Shown in pieces: positions 1-7,281 of a stretch of 9,908 bases of DNA; the stretch's first letter is position 1, and every line of letters begins with the position of its first letter. The stretch is from an uncultured Bacteroidota bacterium (GTDB lineage Bacteria; Bacteroidota; Bacteroidia; Chitinophagales; Chitinophagaceae), in contig CAJATB010000205.1 in the NCBI GenBank assembly GCA_903944755.1, forward strand, positions 1-9,908. The letters run 5' to 3'. The position numbers and the translations under genes are program-made. The notes beneath the pieces are model-generated. The model saw only the letters and a program-made list of their open reading frames with translations, searched no databases and was not told where the DNA came from.

Positions 1-771
1 GCGCCAATTACTATGTTATTTGAAAATAATAATACCAGGAGCGGTGATTATGAAAAGCAAAGAGCTTTTCCTAGACCAGGCCATTCCGATTTTACAGCAC
101 ACCATAAATATGGTGGTTTTGAAGATTACCGTGGTGGGGGACATTTTAGTGGACGCTTAACTGCTTCGCTAGTTGGCGCAGGTGTAATTGCAAAGAAGTT
201 ATTAAAGCAAATTGAAGTTAAAGCGCATATAGTAAGTATTGGAGGGGAGACTGATTTAGAGAAAGGGCTACAAAAAGCAATTGACAATAAGGATAGTGTT
301 GGTGGCATTGTTGAATGTGTAGTAACCGGACTACCAATTGGGTTGGGAGAACATTTTTTTGATTCAGTCGAATCATTAATTAGTCACGCAGTATTTGCTA
401 TACCTGCAATTCGGGGTATTGAATTTGGCACTGGGTTTGCAGCAGCCAACATGTTCGGAGTGGAGCATAACGATGCAATTTTAGATGCAACCGGCAAGAC
501 AAAAACAAACCATGCTGGCGGCGTAGTTGGCGGTTATACGAACGGAAACGATTTAGTGTTTAGGATTGCTGTTAAACCTACTTCTTCAACGCCAAAGGAC
601 CAAACTACTTGGAATTGGGAAACCAATCAACAAGAAAACTTCTCTGTAAAGGGAAGACACGATTTATGTATTGCATTAAGAGTACCGGTGGTCTTGGAAG
701 CGGTAACTGCTTTGGTGCTTGCAGATTTATTATTATTAGAACAAAGAATACCAAGAGTCATTAAAAATTAA
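1..771 (+). CDS. aroC: Chorismate synthase, 5' end outside the window
   Basis: Chorismate synthase makes chorismate from 5-enolpyruvylshikimate-3-phosphate, the last step of the shikimate pathway, in the cytoplasm and with reduced FMN as cofactor. The open frame runs in from base 1, and 256 residues are visible. The family is about 350-360 residues, so roughly 100 N-terminal residues are missing; the ATG at base 13 is internal. Visible family motifs are PRPGHSD (His codon 82-84, matching the conserved active-site His), TAHHKYGGFEDYRGGGHFSGR just after it, and a C-terminal GRHD followed by a VPVVLEAVTALVLAD helix. The His in GGGHFSGR, where many members have Arg, is a known subtype variant and not damage. 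The frame is intact to its TAA stop. The next gene starts 4 bases later, suggesting co-transcription. Family identity is very secure; only the start is unseen. Confidence 0.97.
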   Translation, partial: APITMLFENNNTRSGDYEKQRAFPRPGHSDFTAHHKYGGFEDYRGGGHFSGRLTASLVGAGVIAKKLLKQIEVKAHIVSIGGETDLEKGLQKAIDNKDSVGGIVECVVTGLPIGLGEHFFDSVESLISHAVFAIPAIRGIEFGTGFAAANMFGVEHNDAILDATGKTKTNHAGGVVGGYTNGNDLVFRIAVKPTSSTPKDQTTWNWETNQQENFSVKGRHDLCIALRVPVVLEAVTALVLADLLLLEQRIPRVIKN

Positions 772-775
772 TTTT

Positions 776-1084
776 ATGGAAAGTGAATACATATATCATG
801 TAACTACAAAAACAGAATGGGAGCAAGCTCAAATGCATAAAGAATATAAGCCAGTTGACTACGATAAGGACGGGTTTATACATTGCTCAATTGAAAGACA
901 AGTGGCTGGAGTACTAGATCGTTTTTATAAAGGTCAAACTGGTTTGGTTAAGCTGAAAATTGAAAAGGCTAAAGTGGAAAGGCCTGTTTTATTCGAACTA
1001 GCACAGGATTTAGATGAATTATTCCCTCACATATATGGTTCATTAAACCTGGGAAGTGTAGTAGAGGTGATTGAAATTGCTTAA
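776..1084 (+). CDS. DUF952 family protein, function unknown
   Basis: This is a 102-residue soluble protein without signal peptide or membrane segment. It matches the DUF952 family by three blocks: IYHVTT near the N-terminus (residues 6-11), DGFIHCS (32-38) followed by a Gln-Val helix, and FPHIYGSLNLGSVVEV (83-98). Its length is normal for the family and it looks complete. No biochemical role is established to my knowledge. The compact alpha/beta fold has been compared by others with ADP-ribosyltransferase-like folds, and the early His in YHVTT would fit such a site, but I treat this as recalled background and not as a function call. The gene starts 4 bases after the aroC stop, and its TAA is followed directly by the ATG of the next gene, so it is probably the middle gene of an operon. 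Some database entries call such proteins glutathione S-transferase; nothing here supports that. Confidence 0.9.
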   Translation: MESEYIYHVTTKTEWEQAQMHKEYKPVDYDKDGFIHCSIERQVAGVLDRFYKGQTGLVKLKIEKAKVERPVLFELAQDLDELFPHIYGSLNLGSVVEVIEIA

Positions 1085-1585
1085 ATGAATATGCGTAAAT
1101 ATATAATACCTTTTTTTGTAACGTTTTTAATGGCGTCACCTATAATTGGGCTTGCTCAAGATATTAATACCAATAATTTAACAACAATCAATTATATAGA
1201 TAGTGCACTTATTAAGAAGCATTATAAAAAAATTGATACAAGTAGAATTACTATAGAATTTAATCGTGTAACTGGAATCGCAAGTTTTTACAGTAAAACA
1301 TTAGACGGTACTTTAACTTCAACTGGAGAGCGGTATAGAAATATTAAATATACTGCAGCTTCTAATTTTTTTAAATTAAATACATTAGTACGTGTCACGA
1401 ATTTAAAAAATGGCAAGTCTGTTCTTGTAAGAATCAATGATCATATGCATCCTAATATGATGCGTAAAGGGAGAGTCGTAGATTTAAGTCAAGTTGCTGC
1501 AAAAAAACTTCTATTTAAATCACATGGAATTGTGCGCGTAAATGTAGAAGCTTTAGGTTATTCAAAAATGAATCCAACAAATTAG
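1085..1585 (+). CDS. Secreted RlpA-like double-psi beta-barrel protein
   Basis: This 166-residue exported protein begins with a signal peptide: basic Arg-Lys, a hydrophobic stretch to about residue 22, and likely cleavage in GLA|Q after residue 24. No lipobox Cys is present. Residues about 63-157 form an RlpA-type double-psi beta-barrel, recognisable by GIASFYS, STGERY, TAAS, VRVTNLKNGKSVLVRIND and GRVVDLSQVAAKKL. RlpA proteins act in the periplasm on peptidoglycan, and the Pseudomonas enzyme is a lytic transglycosylase for glycan strands lacking stem peptides. Here Glu82 and Asp119 are kept. Arg85 stands where the usual GExYD motif has Asp, and Ser93 where TAAH has His, so transglycosylase activity is uncertain. 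There is no SPOR domain, unlike E. coli RlpA. The ATG directly abuts the upstream stop; a second ATG lies two codons on (1091). Co-transcription with aroC and the DUF952 gene is likely. Confidence 0.88.
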   Translation: MNMRKYIIPFFVTFLMASPIIGLAQDINTNNLTTINYIDSALIKKHYKKIDTSRITIEFNRVTGIASFYSKTLDGTLTSTGERYRNIKYTAASNFFKLNTLVRVTNLKNGKSVLVRINDHMHPNMMRKGRVVDLSQVAAKKLLFKSHGIVRVNVEALGYSKMNPTN

Positions 1586-1607
1586 TTTTTTTTTCAATTT
1601 AATGAAT

Positions 1608-1615
1608 TAATTTTA
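1608..1615 (+). promoter_or_regulatory. Possible -7 box for the OmpA gene
   Basis: The gap 1586-1637 upstream of the OmpA gene contains TAATTTTA, which fits the Bacteroidota -7 consensus TAnnTTTG except at the last base. It would give a leader of about 17 bases. A T run (1586-1594) lies where a -33 element might be, but no clear TTTG is seen. The box also overlaps the left arm of a weak AT-only inverted repeat (1607-1616 with 1624-1634, one bulged base). In DNA this AT-rich such matches arise by chance, so this is only a candidate. Confidence 0.25.
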
Positions 1616-1637
1616 GGCTGTAACTAAAAATTAATTT

Positions 1638-2933
1638 ATGAAAAAAATATTGTCAACCGTTTTTGCAGTCGCAATTACTACAGCAATTTTTGCGCAACAA
1701 ACACAAATAATCAAACCAGCAGCCTTTGCTTTTAAAGTTTCTGTTTTAGATTTTAAAAAAACAAATCAAACTGAAGGCCTTACGAAGACGGCAGCAAGTA
1801 TAGGGCTGCAGTATTACAAAGGTGTTTCTAAACATATTGACTTTGTATCTAACCTTGACGTATCATTATTAAAATACCCGTTTTATACTTCATTAAAAAT
1901 ACCAAAGGCAACTTCTAATGAATTTTATGCAGCCGTTGATTTCGGAGCTAATTATAAGTTCTTGACAGACGATAATAAGGTAGTTCCCTATGCGACTGCT
2001 GGAATTGGAGCAGGTTATGTAAATGCTTCTTACTGGACCCCATATGTTCCGGTTGGCCTTGGATTACAAATAAAAGCAAATAAGGGTTCATTTTTTCACG
2101 TAATAAGTACCTACAGAGCAGAATTGAATCCAACTGAATTAACAAAAATGCATTTTAATCATGCAATCAGTTACTCTTTTCCATTAAAAGGTAAGGAGAA
2201 GAAGGCAATTGAATTACCGCCAGCACCTTTAGCCATTGATAGTGATAATGATGGTGTTTCAGATGATTTGGATAAATGCCCAACAAAAAGTGGATTGGCT
2301 AAATATAATGGATGCCCTGTTCCAGATACTGACAATGATGGTGTTAATGACGAAAATGATAAATGTCCTGGTGTTGCTGGTACCATTAAATATAATGGAT
2401 GTCCCGTTCCGGATACGGATAAGGATGGCATTAATGATGAACAAGATAAATGTCCTGGAGTTTCCGGTTTAAGTCGTTATAACGGTTGTCCTATTCCAGA
2501 TACGGATAAGGATGGTGTAAATGACGAAGAAGACAAATGTCCTACTATTGCAGGTATTGCTTCAAATAGTGGCTGCGCAGATTTGCAACCTATTTTTACT
2601 AAGGCTTCAGAAAAATTAAAGTTTGCAACAGGTAAAGCTTATTTATCACCTAGTACTTTGATTCATTTAAACGAAGTTATTACTGAAATGAACAATAATA
2701 CTACTTTAACTGTATTTGTTAGTGGACATACTGATAATACAGGTGCTGAAAAAATTAATAAAAAGTTATCACATACTAGAGCAGCTGTTGTTGCTAATTA
2801 TTTATTAAAAAAAGGTATTGCTAAATCAAGAATTACTCAAGATGGTTTTGCAGCAACAAGACCAATTTCAGATAATAGCACTAAAGCAGGAAGAGCTCAA
2901 AATAGAAGAGCAGATTTAGAAGTTAAATACTAA
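1638..2933 (+). CDS. OmpA-family outer-membrane protein with TSP3 repeats
   Basis: This 431-residue outer-membrane protein is expected to tie the outer membrane to peptidoglycan. It starts with a signal peptide (MKKIL, hydrophobic core, cleavage IFA|Q after residue 19). Residues about 25-185 alternate polar and hydrophobic residues with aromatic ends, as in an OmpA-like beta-barrel. After a short proline-containing linker, residues 201-316 hold four thrombospondin type 3 repeats, each with a D-x-D-x-D-G calcium-type loop and two Cys. Residues about 325-431 are an OmpA C-terminal domain: FATGKAYLSP, SGHTDNTG with Asp366, and GRAQNRRADLEV with Arg423/Arg424, the positions that bind diaminopimelate in this family. 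The protein ends in the usual VKY strand. It is complete, and the ATG is the only start that leaves a proper signal peptide. A strong hairpin terminator follows 32 bases after the stop, and the gene may be transcribed alone. Confidence 0.95.
   Translation: MKKILSTVFAVAITTAIFAQQTQIIKPAAFAFKVSVLDFKKTNQTEGLTKTAASIGLQYYKGVSKHIDFVSNLDVSLLKYPFYTSLKIPKATSNEFYAAVDFGANYKFLTDDNKVVPYATAGIGAGYVNASYWTPYVPVGLGLQIKANKGSFFHVISTYRAELNPTELTKMHFNHAISYSFPLKGKEKKAIELPPAPLAIDSDNDGVSDDLDKCPTKSGLAKYNGCPVPDTDNDGVNDENDKCPGVAGTIKYNGCPVPDTDKDGINDEQDKCPGVSGLSRYNGCPIPDTDKDGVNDEEDKCPTIAGIASNSGCADLQPIFTKASEKLKFATGKAYLSPSTLIHLNEVITEMNNNTTLTVFVSGHTDNTGAEKINKKLSHTRAAVVANYLLKKGIAKSRITQDGFAATRPISDNSTKAGRAQNRRADLEVKY
2238..2585 (+). 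repeat. Four 87-bp tandem coding repeats (TSP3 units)
   Basis: Four exact-length units of 87 bases (29 residues) lie head to tail: 2238-2324, 2325-2411, 2412-2498 and 2499-2585. Each encodes D-S/T-D-x-D-G-x-x-D-x-x-D-K-C-P, a short spacer, and a Y/N-x-G-C turn; the last unit is degenerate at its end (CADL for CPVP). Units 3 and 4 share their first 17 bases exactly, and units 1 and 2 share a block around AAATATAATGGATG. This fits expansion by in-frame duplication. The repeats form the calcium-binding stalk between barrel and OmpA domain. Confidence 0.93.
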
Positions 2934-2965
2934 CTATTTAATTAACTACATAGTATATAATTTAT

Positions 2966-3005
2966 AAAAAAGGAGCAGCACTTATCAAAGTGCTGCTCCT
3001 TTTTT
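2966..3005. terminator. Bidirectional Rho-independent terminator
   Basis: This is a perfect inverted repeat: an 18-base left arm (2966-2983), an ATCA loop (2984-2987) and an 18-base right arm (2988-3005). The core GGAGCAGCACTT is GC-rich and is flanked by A6 on the left and T6 on the right, so a U tract follows the hairpin whichever strand is transcribed. It sits between the convergent OmpA and murB genes, 32 bases from one stop and 25 from the other, and should serve both. Confidence 0.95.
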
Positions 3006-3030
3006 GTTTACTAAATATGAGTTTTGTATT

Positions 3031-4044
3031 TTAGATAATATTAACTTCTCTCTCTAATAAAATGCCAAATTTTAAATACACAGATTGTATTATTTCTTCT
3101 GAAAAATCGAAAATTTCTTGTCCTGTTGCTTCTCCATAATTTACTAATACCAAGGCTTGTTTATCATAACAACCTACATTGCCTTTTCTAATTCCTTTCC
3201 ATTCGCAGGATTCAATTAGCCAACCTGCTGCGACTTTATAAGTGGTGTCAGTAATTGGATAAGCAACAATAGAAGGAAATTTTTCTTTTAATGCTTCAAA
3301 ATATTCTTTGCTGATACTTGGATTTTTAAAAAAGCTACCTGCATTACCTAGTTGTTTCGGGTTTGGTAGCTTGCTGCTTCTAATTTGAATAATAACATTA
3401 GCCATTGATTCGAGGTTAGGGTGTTTAATACCTTTCTCATGTAATGCATCCCTAATAGCACCATAGTCAGTCCTAAGCTTAGGTTGTTTTTGTAAAATAA
3501 AATTTACAGCAGCTATTATGTACCTACCTTTTTCTTTTTTGAAAATACTGTTTCTATATTCAAATGCACAGTCCTTATTTTTTAATTCAACCCATTTTTC
3601 TTCCTTTATATCGTAAGCAGTAACTGAGTCAATCACTTCTTGTACTTCAACACCGTAGGCGCCAATATTTTGTATGGGACTTGCCCCTACTGTGCCTGGA
3701 ATTAAACTTAAATTTTCAATTCCTCCCCAACTCTTTTGCACACAATAGCTTACAAAGTAGTGCCAATTTTCGCCAGCCCCTACGGACAAAATAACCTGGG
3801 TTGCTGTCTCTTCAATTTTTTTTATGCCACTTATTTCAACTTTAGCTACCAACGCGTTTACCTTTTTTGTAAAAAGTAAATTACTGCCTCCTCCAATAAA
3901 CAGTAGGGGAGTGTGGTTGGCTTTACTCCATTCAATACATTTTGGAATAGCTGCTGCCTCGGTGATACGCGTAAAGTAGCTTGCTGCAACTTGGCAACCA
4001 AAACTATGGTAAGGTTTTAGTGAAATATTTTGTTCTATTTTCAT
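3031..4044 (-). CDS. murB: UDP-N-acetylmuramate dehydrogenase (MurB), type I
   Basis: MurB reduces UDP-GlcNAc-enolpyruvate to UDP-MurNAc with NADPH and bound FAD, the second committed step of peptidoglycan precursor synthesis, in the cytoplasm. The 337-residue length is close to E. coli MurB (342). The FAD-binding half shows FIGGGSNLL (49-57) and IPGTVGASPIQNIGAYG (115-131). Catalytic-type residues are Tyr163-Arg164 in EYRNS, the proton-donating Ser237 in GNAGSFFKNP, and Glu331 (or Glu333) in the C-terminal LLEREV. The substrate loop with Tyr194 (LRTDYGAI) marks it as type I, the E. coli kind, rather than the shorter type II of Firmicutes. Its ATG shares its A with the TAA stop of priA, so translation is probably coupled to priA and the start is well fixed. 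It is the last gene of the plsC-priA-murB run and ends at the bidirectional terminator. Confidence 0.97.
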   Translation of the reverse strand: MKIEQNISLKPYHSFGCQVAASYFTRITEAAAIPKCIEWSKANHTPLLFIGGGSNLLFTKKVNALVAKVEISGIKKIEETATQVILSVGAGENWHYFVSYCVQKSWGGIENLSLIPGTVGASPIQNIGAYGVEVQEVIDSVTAYDIKEEKWVELKNKDCAFEYRNSIFKKEKGRYIIAAVNFILQKQPKLRTDYGAIRDALHEKGIKHPNLESMANVIIQIRSSKLPNPKQLGNAGSFFKNPSISKEYFEALKEKFPSIVAYPITDTTYKVAAGWLIESCEWKGIRKGNVGCYDKQALVLVNYGEATGQEIFDFSEEIIQSVYLKFGILLEREVNII

Positions 4045-4046
4045 TA
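4042..4046 (-). other. priA-murB stop/start overlap (TAATG)
   Basis: On the minus strand the priA stop TAA and the murB start ATG share one A, giving TAATG. Such overlaps usually mean that ribosomes finishing the first frame re-initiate on the second. No strong Shine-Dalgarno sequence is seen upstream, so murB translation may depend largely on that of priA. Confidence 0.85.
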
Positions 4047-6479
4047 GTTAGGGTCGATGTCAATTATAATTTGAACTGCCTTATACCTTGGATGCACTTG
4101 AATTAAATGAATGTAATGTATCAATTGCTTTTTCGCAATTAAAAGTTGATTTTGTTGTGGTGCAATTTTTACACATAGTTCCCAAATATATTTATTTCTA
4201 ATTCGATTTATAAGTGGTTGTGCGGGTCCGAGTATTGTTCTTTGAATTTCGGGGGTAAGCGATTTTAAAAAATGATTTGCTGCTTCTTCTGCAATATGAT
4301 TGTCGGGATGTTTAAAAAGTAAGCTAAGTAACCTGCTAAATGGTGGGTAAGCAAAATGTTTTCTGTTCTGAATTTCAAAATCATAAAATGCTTTATAATC
4401 ATGTGTCTGAACAAATTTAATTACAGGGTGTTGCAGCTGACTTACTTGTATAATTACTTTTCCATTTTCATTCTTTCGTCCTGCACGCCCGCTAACTTGC
4501 TCCATCATTTGGAATGCCCGTTCATTTACCCTGTATTGATTAAAATTCAATAAGCTGTCTGCATCTACTATCCCAACTAAATCTACATTTTCAAAATCTA
4601 AGCCCTTTACTACCATCTGGGTGCCTACTAAAACATCAATTTGTCTTTTTTCGAATTGCTGAATTAAGATATCATGGTCATTTTTCCCTTTTACATTGTC
4701 TAAGTCCATTCTGGAAACTACTATACCAGGGAGAGCCTCGTTTAACTTTTCTTCTATTTGTTCTGTGCCAAAGCTTTTTTGTTTAAACTTAATACTTCCA
4801 CATGCTTGACAAGTTGTTACAATAGGGTATGAGGCACCACAGTAGTGACAAGAAAGCATATTTTTTGCTTTGTGGTAGGTAAGTGTTACATCACAATGTT
4901 TGCAATGGGGAATTGTTCCACATGTTTCGCAAATAATATAGGGGGCATATCCTCTTCTATTTTGAAATAATATTACTTGTTTTTTATCCTCAACTGTTTT
5001 TTTAATGGCGTTTAATAAATAAGGGGTAAGAATACTATTTCCAGTGGCTTGTTTTTTTATATCTACAAGTTCAATGCTTGGTAAAGCACCCTTTTCGAAT
5101 CTTTCACTTAAGTGGGTATATCCATATTTATTGTGCTGCGCATTATAGAAGGACTCTACTGAAGGCGTGGCAGACCCTAAAACTACTTTTGCTTTTATTT
5201 TATTTGCATAGTATATCGCGGTGTCTCTTGCCTGGTAACGGGGTGCAGGGTCCTGTTGTTTATAAGAAGCGTCATGTTCCTCGTCAATAATAATTAGCTC
5301 TAAATTTTTATAGGGTAAGAATAAAGCTGACCTGGCACCTAGTACAATTTTTATTTCTCCTGATTTTACTTTATTCCAAATTTCAACCCTTTCGTTTGGA
5401 TTGAATTTAGAATGATAAATGGCTATACTACTGCCAAAATACAATTTTAAGCGTCGCACCATTTGAGCCGTTAGTGCTATTTCAGGAAGCATATACAAGG
5501 TTTGCTTGTGCTGCTTCATTATTTCGTTAATGAGTGCTACAAATATTTGTGTCTTTCCACTTCCTGTAATACCATGCAGTAAACATACCGAATGTTGCTC
5601 CAATTGTGTTTGGATAGATGTTAACGCTGTTTGTTGGCCTTCAGACAATTGATGTAATTGAGCGTTTCCTGTATGTAGTGTTTCGTCAAGCCTATTTACT
5701 TTTCGTTTTTCGGCTATTAAAATACCTTTATCAATAAGTGCTTTTAGTTGTGCATGTGATGCATCGGCCTTTTCTAGGATTGACTTTTGTTTTACTACCC
5801 CTTCTTGCTTTTCGAAATATAAAAAAGCTAATAATAATGAAAGTTGCTTGGGAGCTCTGGTCCATTCATTTAAAAGGTTTTCGAGTGCTATTTCATTTTT
5901 ATAATCGGGGTGTAAAAGAATATATATTTCTTCCTTAACTTTATATTTGTCTTTTAAATTTTCCTGTACAAAGCAAATGCCTTTTTGAATTAATTTATTA
6001 ACAATAGGGTAGACCGATTTTTTATCTAATAACTTTTGAACCTCAATTAAGCTTAATTCTTTTTTTATCTCAAGTGCTTCTGTAATAATATACTCAGCAT
6101 CTGATAACTGTGCGCTATCCTTTACATAATCCTCATTTAGCAGAAAAACACTTTCACTTGTAATTTTTAAATGACTAGGAATTGCAGCTTGCATTACTTC
6201 ACCTTCGGTACACATATAGTAAGATGCCATCCACTCCCACAATGCTAATTGCGAAGGATACACAATTGGTTCTTCGTCTAAAAGAGCAAGTATTGGTTTA
6301 GGCGTAAAGCCTGCTGGTTGTGCTAGTGTAATTTTTTTAACGATGCCTGCGTAACGCTTATTAGCACCTAACATTACTTCTACTCTCATCCCTTCCATAA
6401 TTTCAGCTTGCATAGCCTCGGGAATGGACCAAGTGTAGTTTTTAGGTAGTGCTAATGGTATAATAATTTCTGCGTACAT
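4044..6479 (-). CDS. priA: Primosomal protein N', replication restart helicase PriA
   Basis: PriA is a 3'-to-5' superfamily 2 DNA helicase that recognises stalled or collapsed forks and reloads the replicative helicase. The 811 residues contain, in order: an N-terminal 3'-end-binding domain (about 1-105), a winged-helix region (about 125-265), and helicase lobe 1 with Walker A GITGSGKT (303-310), DEEH (399-402), the aromatic-rich loop YKQQDPAPRYQARD (406-419) and GSAT (435-438). Then come lobe 2 with the zinc-binding insertion holding eight Cys in four pairs (517/520, 526/529, 544/547, 557/560), motif VI QVSGRAGR (661-668), and a C-terminal domain with FAYPPFSRL (709-717). All key residues are present and the length is normal. 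The second lobe also shows LVGTQMVVKGLDF, another family hallmark. The gene lies 22 bases after plsC and overlaps murB by one base, so it is the middle gene of a probable operon. Confidence 0.98.
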   Translation of the reverse strand: MYAEIIIPLALPKNYTWSIPEAMQAEIMEGMRVEVMLGANKRYAGIVKKITLAQPAGFTPKPILALLDEEPIVYPSQLALWEWMASYYMCTEGEVMQAAIPSHLKITSESVFLLNEDYVKDSAQLSDAEYIITEALEIKKELSLIEVQKLLDKKSVYPIVNKLIQKGICFVQENLKDKYKVKEEIYILLHPDYKNEIALENLLNEWTRAPKQLSLLLAFLYFEKQEGVVKQKSILEKADASHAQLKALIDKGILIAEKRKVNRLDETLHTGNAQLHQLSEGQQTALTSIQTQLEQHSVCLLHGITGSGKTQIFVALINEIMKQHKQTLYMLPEIALTAQMVRRLKLYFGSSIAIYHSKFNPNERVEIWNKVKSGEIKIVLGARSALFLPYKNLELIIIDEEHDASYKQQDPAPRYQARDTAIYYANKIKAKVVLGSATPSVESFYNAQHNKYGYTHLSERFEKGALPSIELVDIKKQATGNSILTPYLLNAIKKTVEDKKQVILFQNRRGYAPYIICETCGTIPHCKHCDVTLTYHKAKNMLSCHYCGASYPIVTTCQACGSIKFKQKSFGTEQIEEKLNEALPGIVVSRMDLDNVKGKNDHDILIQQFEKRQIDVLVGTQMVVKGLDFENVDLVGIVDADSLLNFNQYRVNERAFQMMEQVSGRAGRKNENGKVIIQVSQLQHPVIKFVQTHDYKAFYDFEIQNRKHFAYPPFSRLLSLLFKHPDNHIAEEAANHFLKSLTPEIQRTILGPAQPLINRIRNKYIWELCVKIAPQQNQLLIAKKQLIHYIHLIQVHPRYKAVQIIIDIDPN

Positions 6480-6501
6480 AGTGGTAGTTTACAAAAATAC
6501 A

Positions 6502-7263
6502 CTATGATTTTGGATACTTCCTATATCTTCTTAAACCTTCGTCCATCATATTATACACATGGTCTTTTAGTAATTCAATTTGGTCAATTGTATACCCTGT
6601 CGCCTCTATGGTTGGCAGGTAAACCACCCTATTGATTCCAGGTGACAATGTAAATACGTTGTCAAAATGCATTCTATCTACTGCATCAATCATCAGTACA
6701 GGTTGTATGGGAATATTCATTTCTATCGCAAGTTTAAATGCGCCATTATAAAAGGGTTTTAAGGGCTTTTTATTTGTCATACTAAAAGTGCCTTCGGGGA
6801 AAATAAAAATAGATATACCTTCATGCAACGCATTCTTTAAATTTCTTAAACTTTGTGCCCTTTTGGTTGGACTACTTCTGTCAACCATTATTACAGCAGC
6901 TTTATATAACCATCCGAATATGGGTATTTTTGAAGATTCGAATTTCCCTAATGCTCTAATTGGCTGATGCTTTAATTGAACAATAGGAGGTATATCCATA
7001 TAAGAATTATGGTTAGCAACAAAAATATGTGGTTTGTTAAAGTGGTGATACGATTCGTAAATTTCTTTATGACGTATTGCTGCAAAAAAATAAAAAAGCT
7101 TACCCCAGTAGCGACAAATTTTATAAATCCTATTTCCCAATTTTTCTTTACCAAATGGCAAAACAAGTAATAAACATATTGCTGAAAGTATAGTAAGTAT
7201 AGAGAAAATAATGAACGCGTAAATGCTAAATAATACCTTAAGGGGTGGAGTAATCTTTTTCAT
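6502..7263 (-). CDS. plsC: 1-acyl-sn-glycerol-3-phosphate acyltransferase (PlsC family)
   Basis: PlsC-type enzymes add the second acyl chain to lysophosphatidic acid, giving phosphatidic acid, at the inner membrane. The 253-residue protein has a hydrophobic N-terminal membrane segment (about 10-36) and the four acyltransferase blocks. These are NHNSYMD with the catalytic His85 and Asp90 (HX4D), the GKFESSKIPIFGWL block (106-119), FPEGT (155-159) with FYNGAFKLA after it, and IPIQPV (184-189). Length and order are normal. Related acyltransferases act on other lysophospholipids or lipid A-like acceptors, so the exact substrate is inferred from the family. It begins the compact plsC-priA-murB run, 22 bases ahead of priA. 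Upstream, the terminator of the porin gene ends only 18 bases before this ATG, leaving almost no room for a separate promoter. Confidence 0.92.
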   Translation of the reverse strand: MKKITPPLKVLFSIYAFIIFSILTILSAICLLLVLPFGKEKLGNRIYKICRYWGKLFYFFAAIRHKEIYESYHHFNKPHIFVANHNSYMDIPPIVQLKHQPIRALGKFESSKIPIFGWLYKAAVIMVDRSSPTKRAQSLRNLKNALHEGISIFIFPEGTFSMTNKKPLKPFYNGAFKLAIEMNIPIQPVLMIDAVDRMHFDNVFTLSPGINRVVYLPTIEATGYTIDQIELLKDHVYNMMDEGLRRYRKYPKS

Positions 7264-7271
7264 AATCTACG

Positions 7272-7279
7272 CTAATATA
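7272..7279 (-). promoter_or_regulatory. Possible -7 box for plsC
   Basis: On the minus strand TATATTAG matches TAnnTTTG at all but one fixed position. It lies between the T tract of the porin terminator and the plsC ATG. Transcription would start only a few bases before the start codon, giving a nearly leaderless mRNA, and I see no good -33 element. It is listed because it is the only visible candidate between terminator and gene. Confidence 0.2.
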
Positions 7280-7281
7280 CC

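Noticed and set aside
13..771. ATG at base 13 as the start of a 252-residue protein
   Set aside because: The frame is open to base 1, and the residues before and after this ATG match internal chorismate synthase sequence; about 100 N-terminal residues are missing.
1586..1594. T9 run right after the RlpA-like gene as a terminator
   Set aside because: No stable hairpin precedes it in the last codons of the gene, so a Rho-independent terminator is not supported.
1607..1634. Inverted repeat upstream of the OmpA gene as an operator
   Set aside because: The arms are almost only A and T with a bulge and are expected by chance in such sequence; it is mentioned only with the weak promoter candidate.
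2171..2472. Overlapping open frames on both strands across the OmpA repeats
   Set aside because: They follow the 87-bp periodicity of the TSP3 repeats and give low-complexity, repeated peptides with no family features; they are shadows of the coding strand.
2238..2585. Tandem repeats as a CRISPR or non-coding satellite array
   Set aside because: There are no unique spacers, and the repeat length is a multiple of three with conserved Asp and Cys codons, so this is protein-coding.
4356..5938. Short plus-strand frames within priA
   Set aside because: All are antisense to clearly conserved helicase sequence, with compositions typical of shadow frames.
6972..7170. Two mirrored 64-residue frames inside plsC
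   Set aside because: They lie wholly within a well-supported acyltransferase gene with all its motifs, and neither shows family features.
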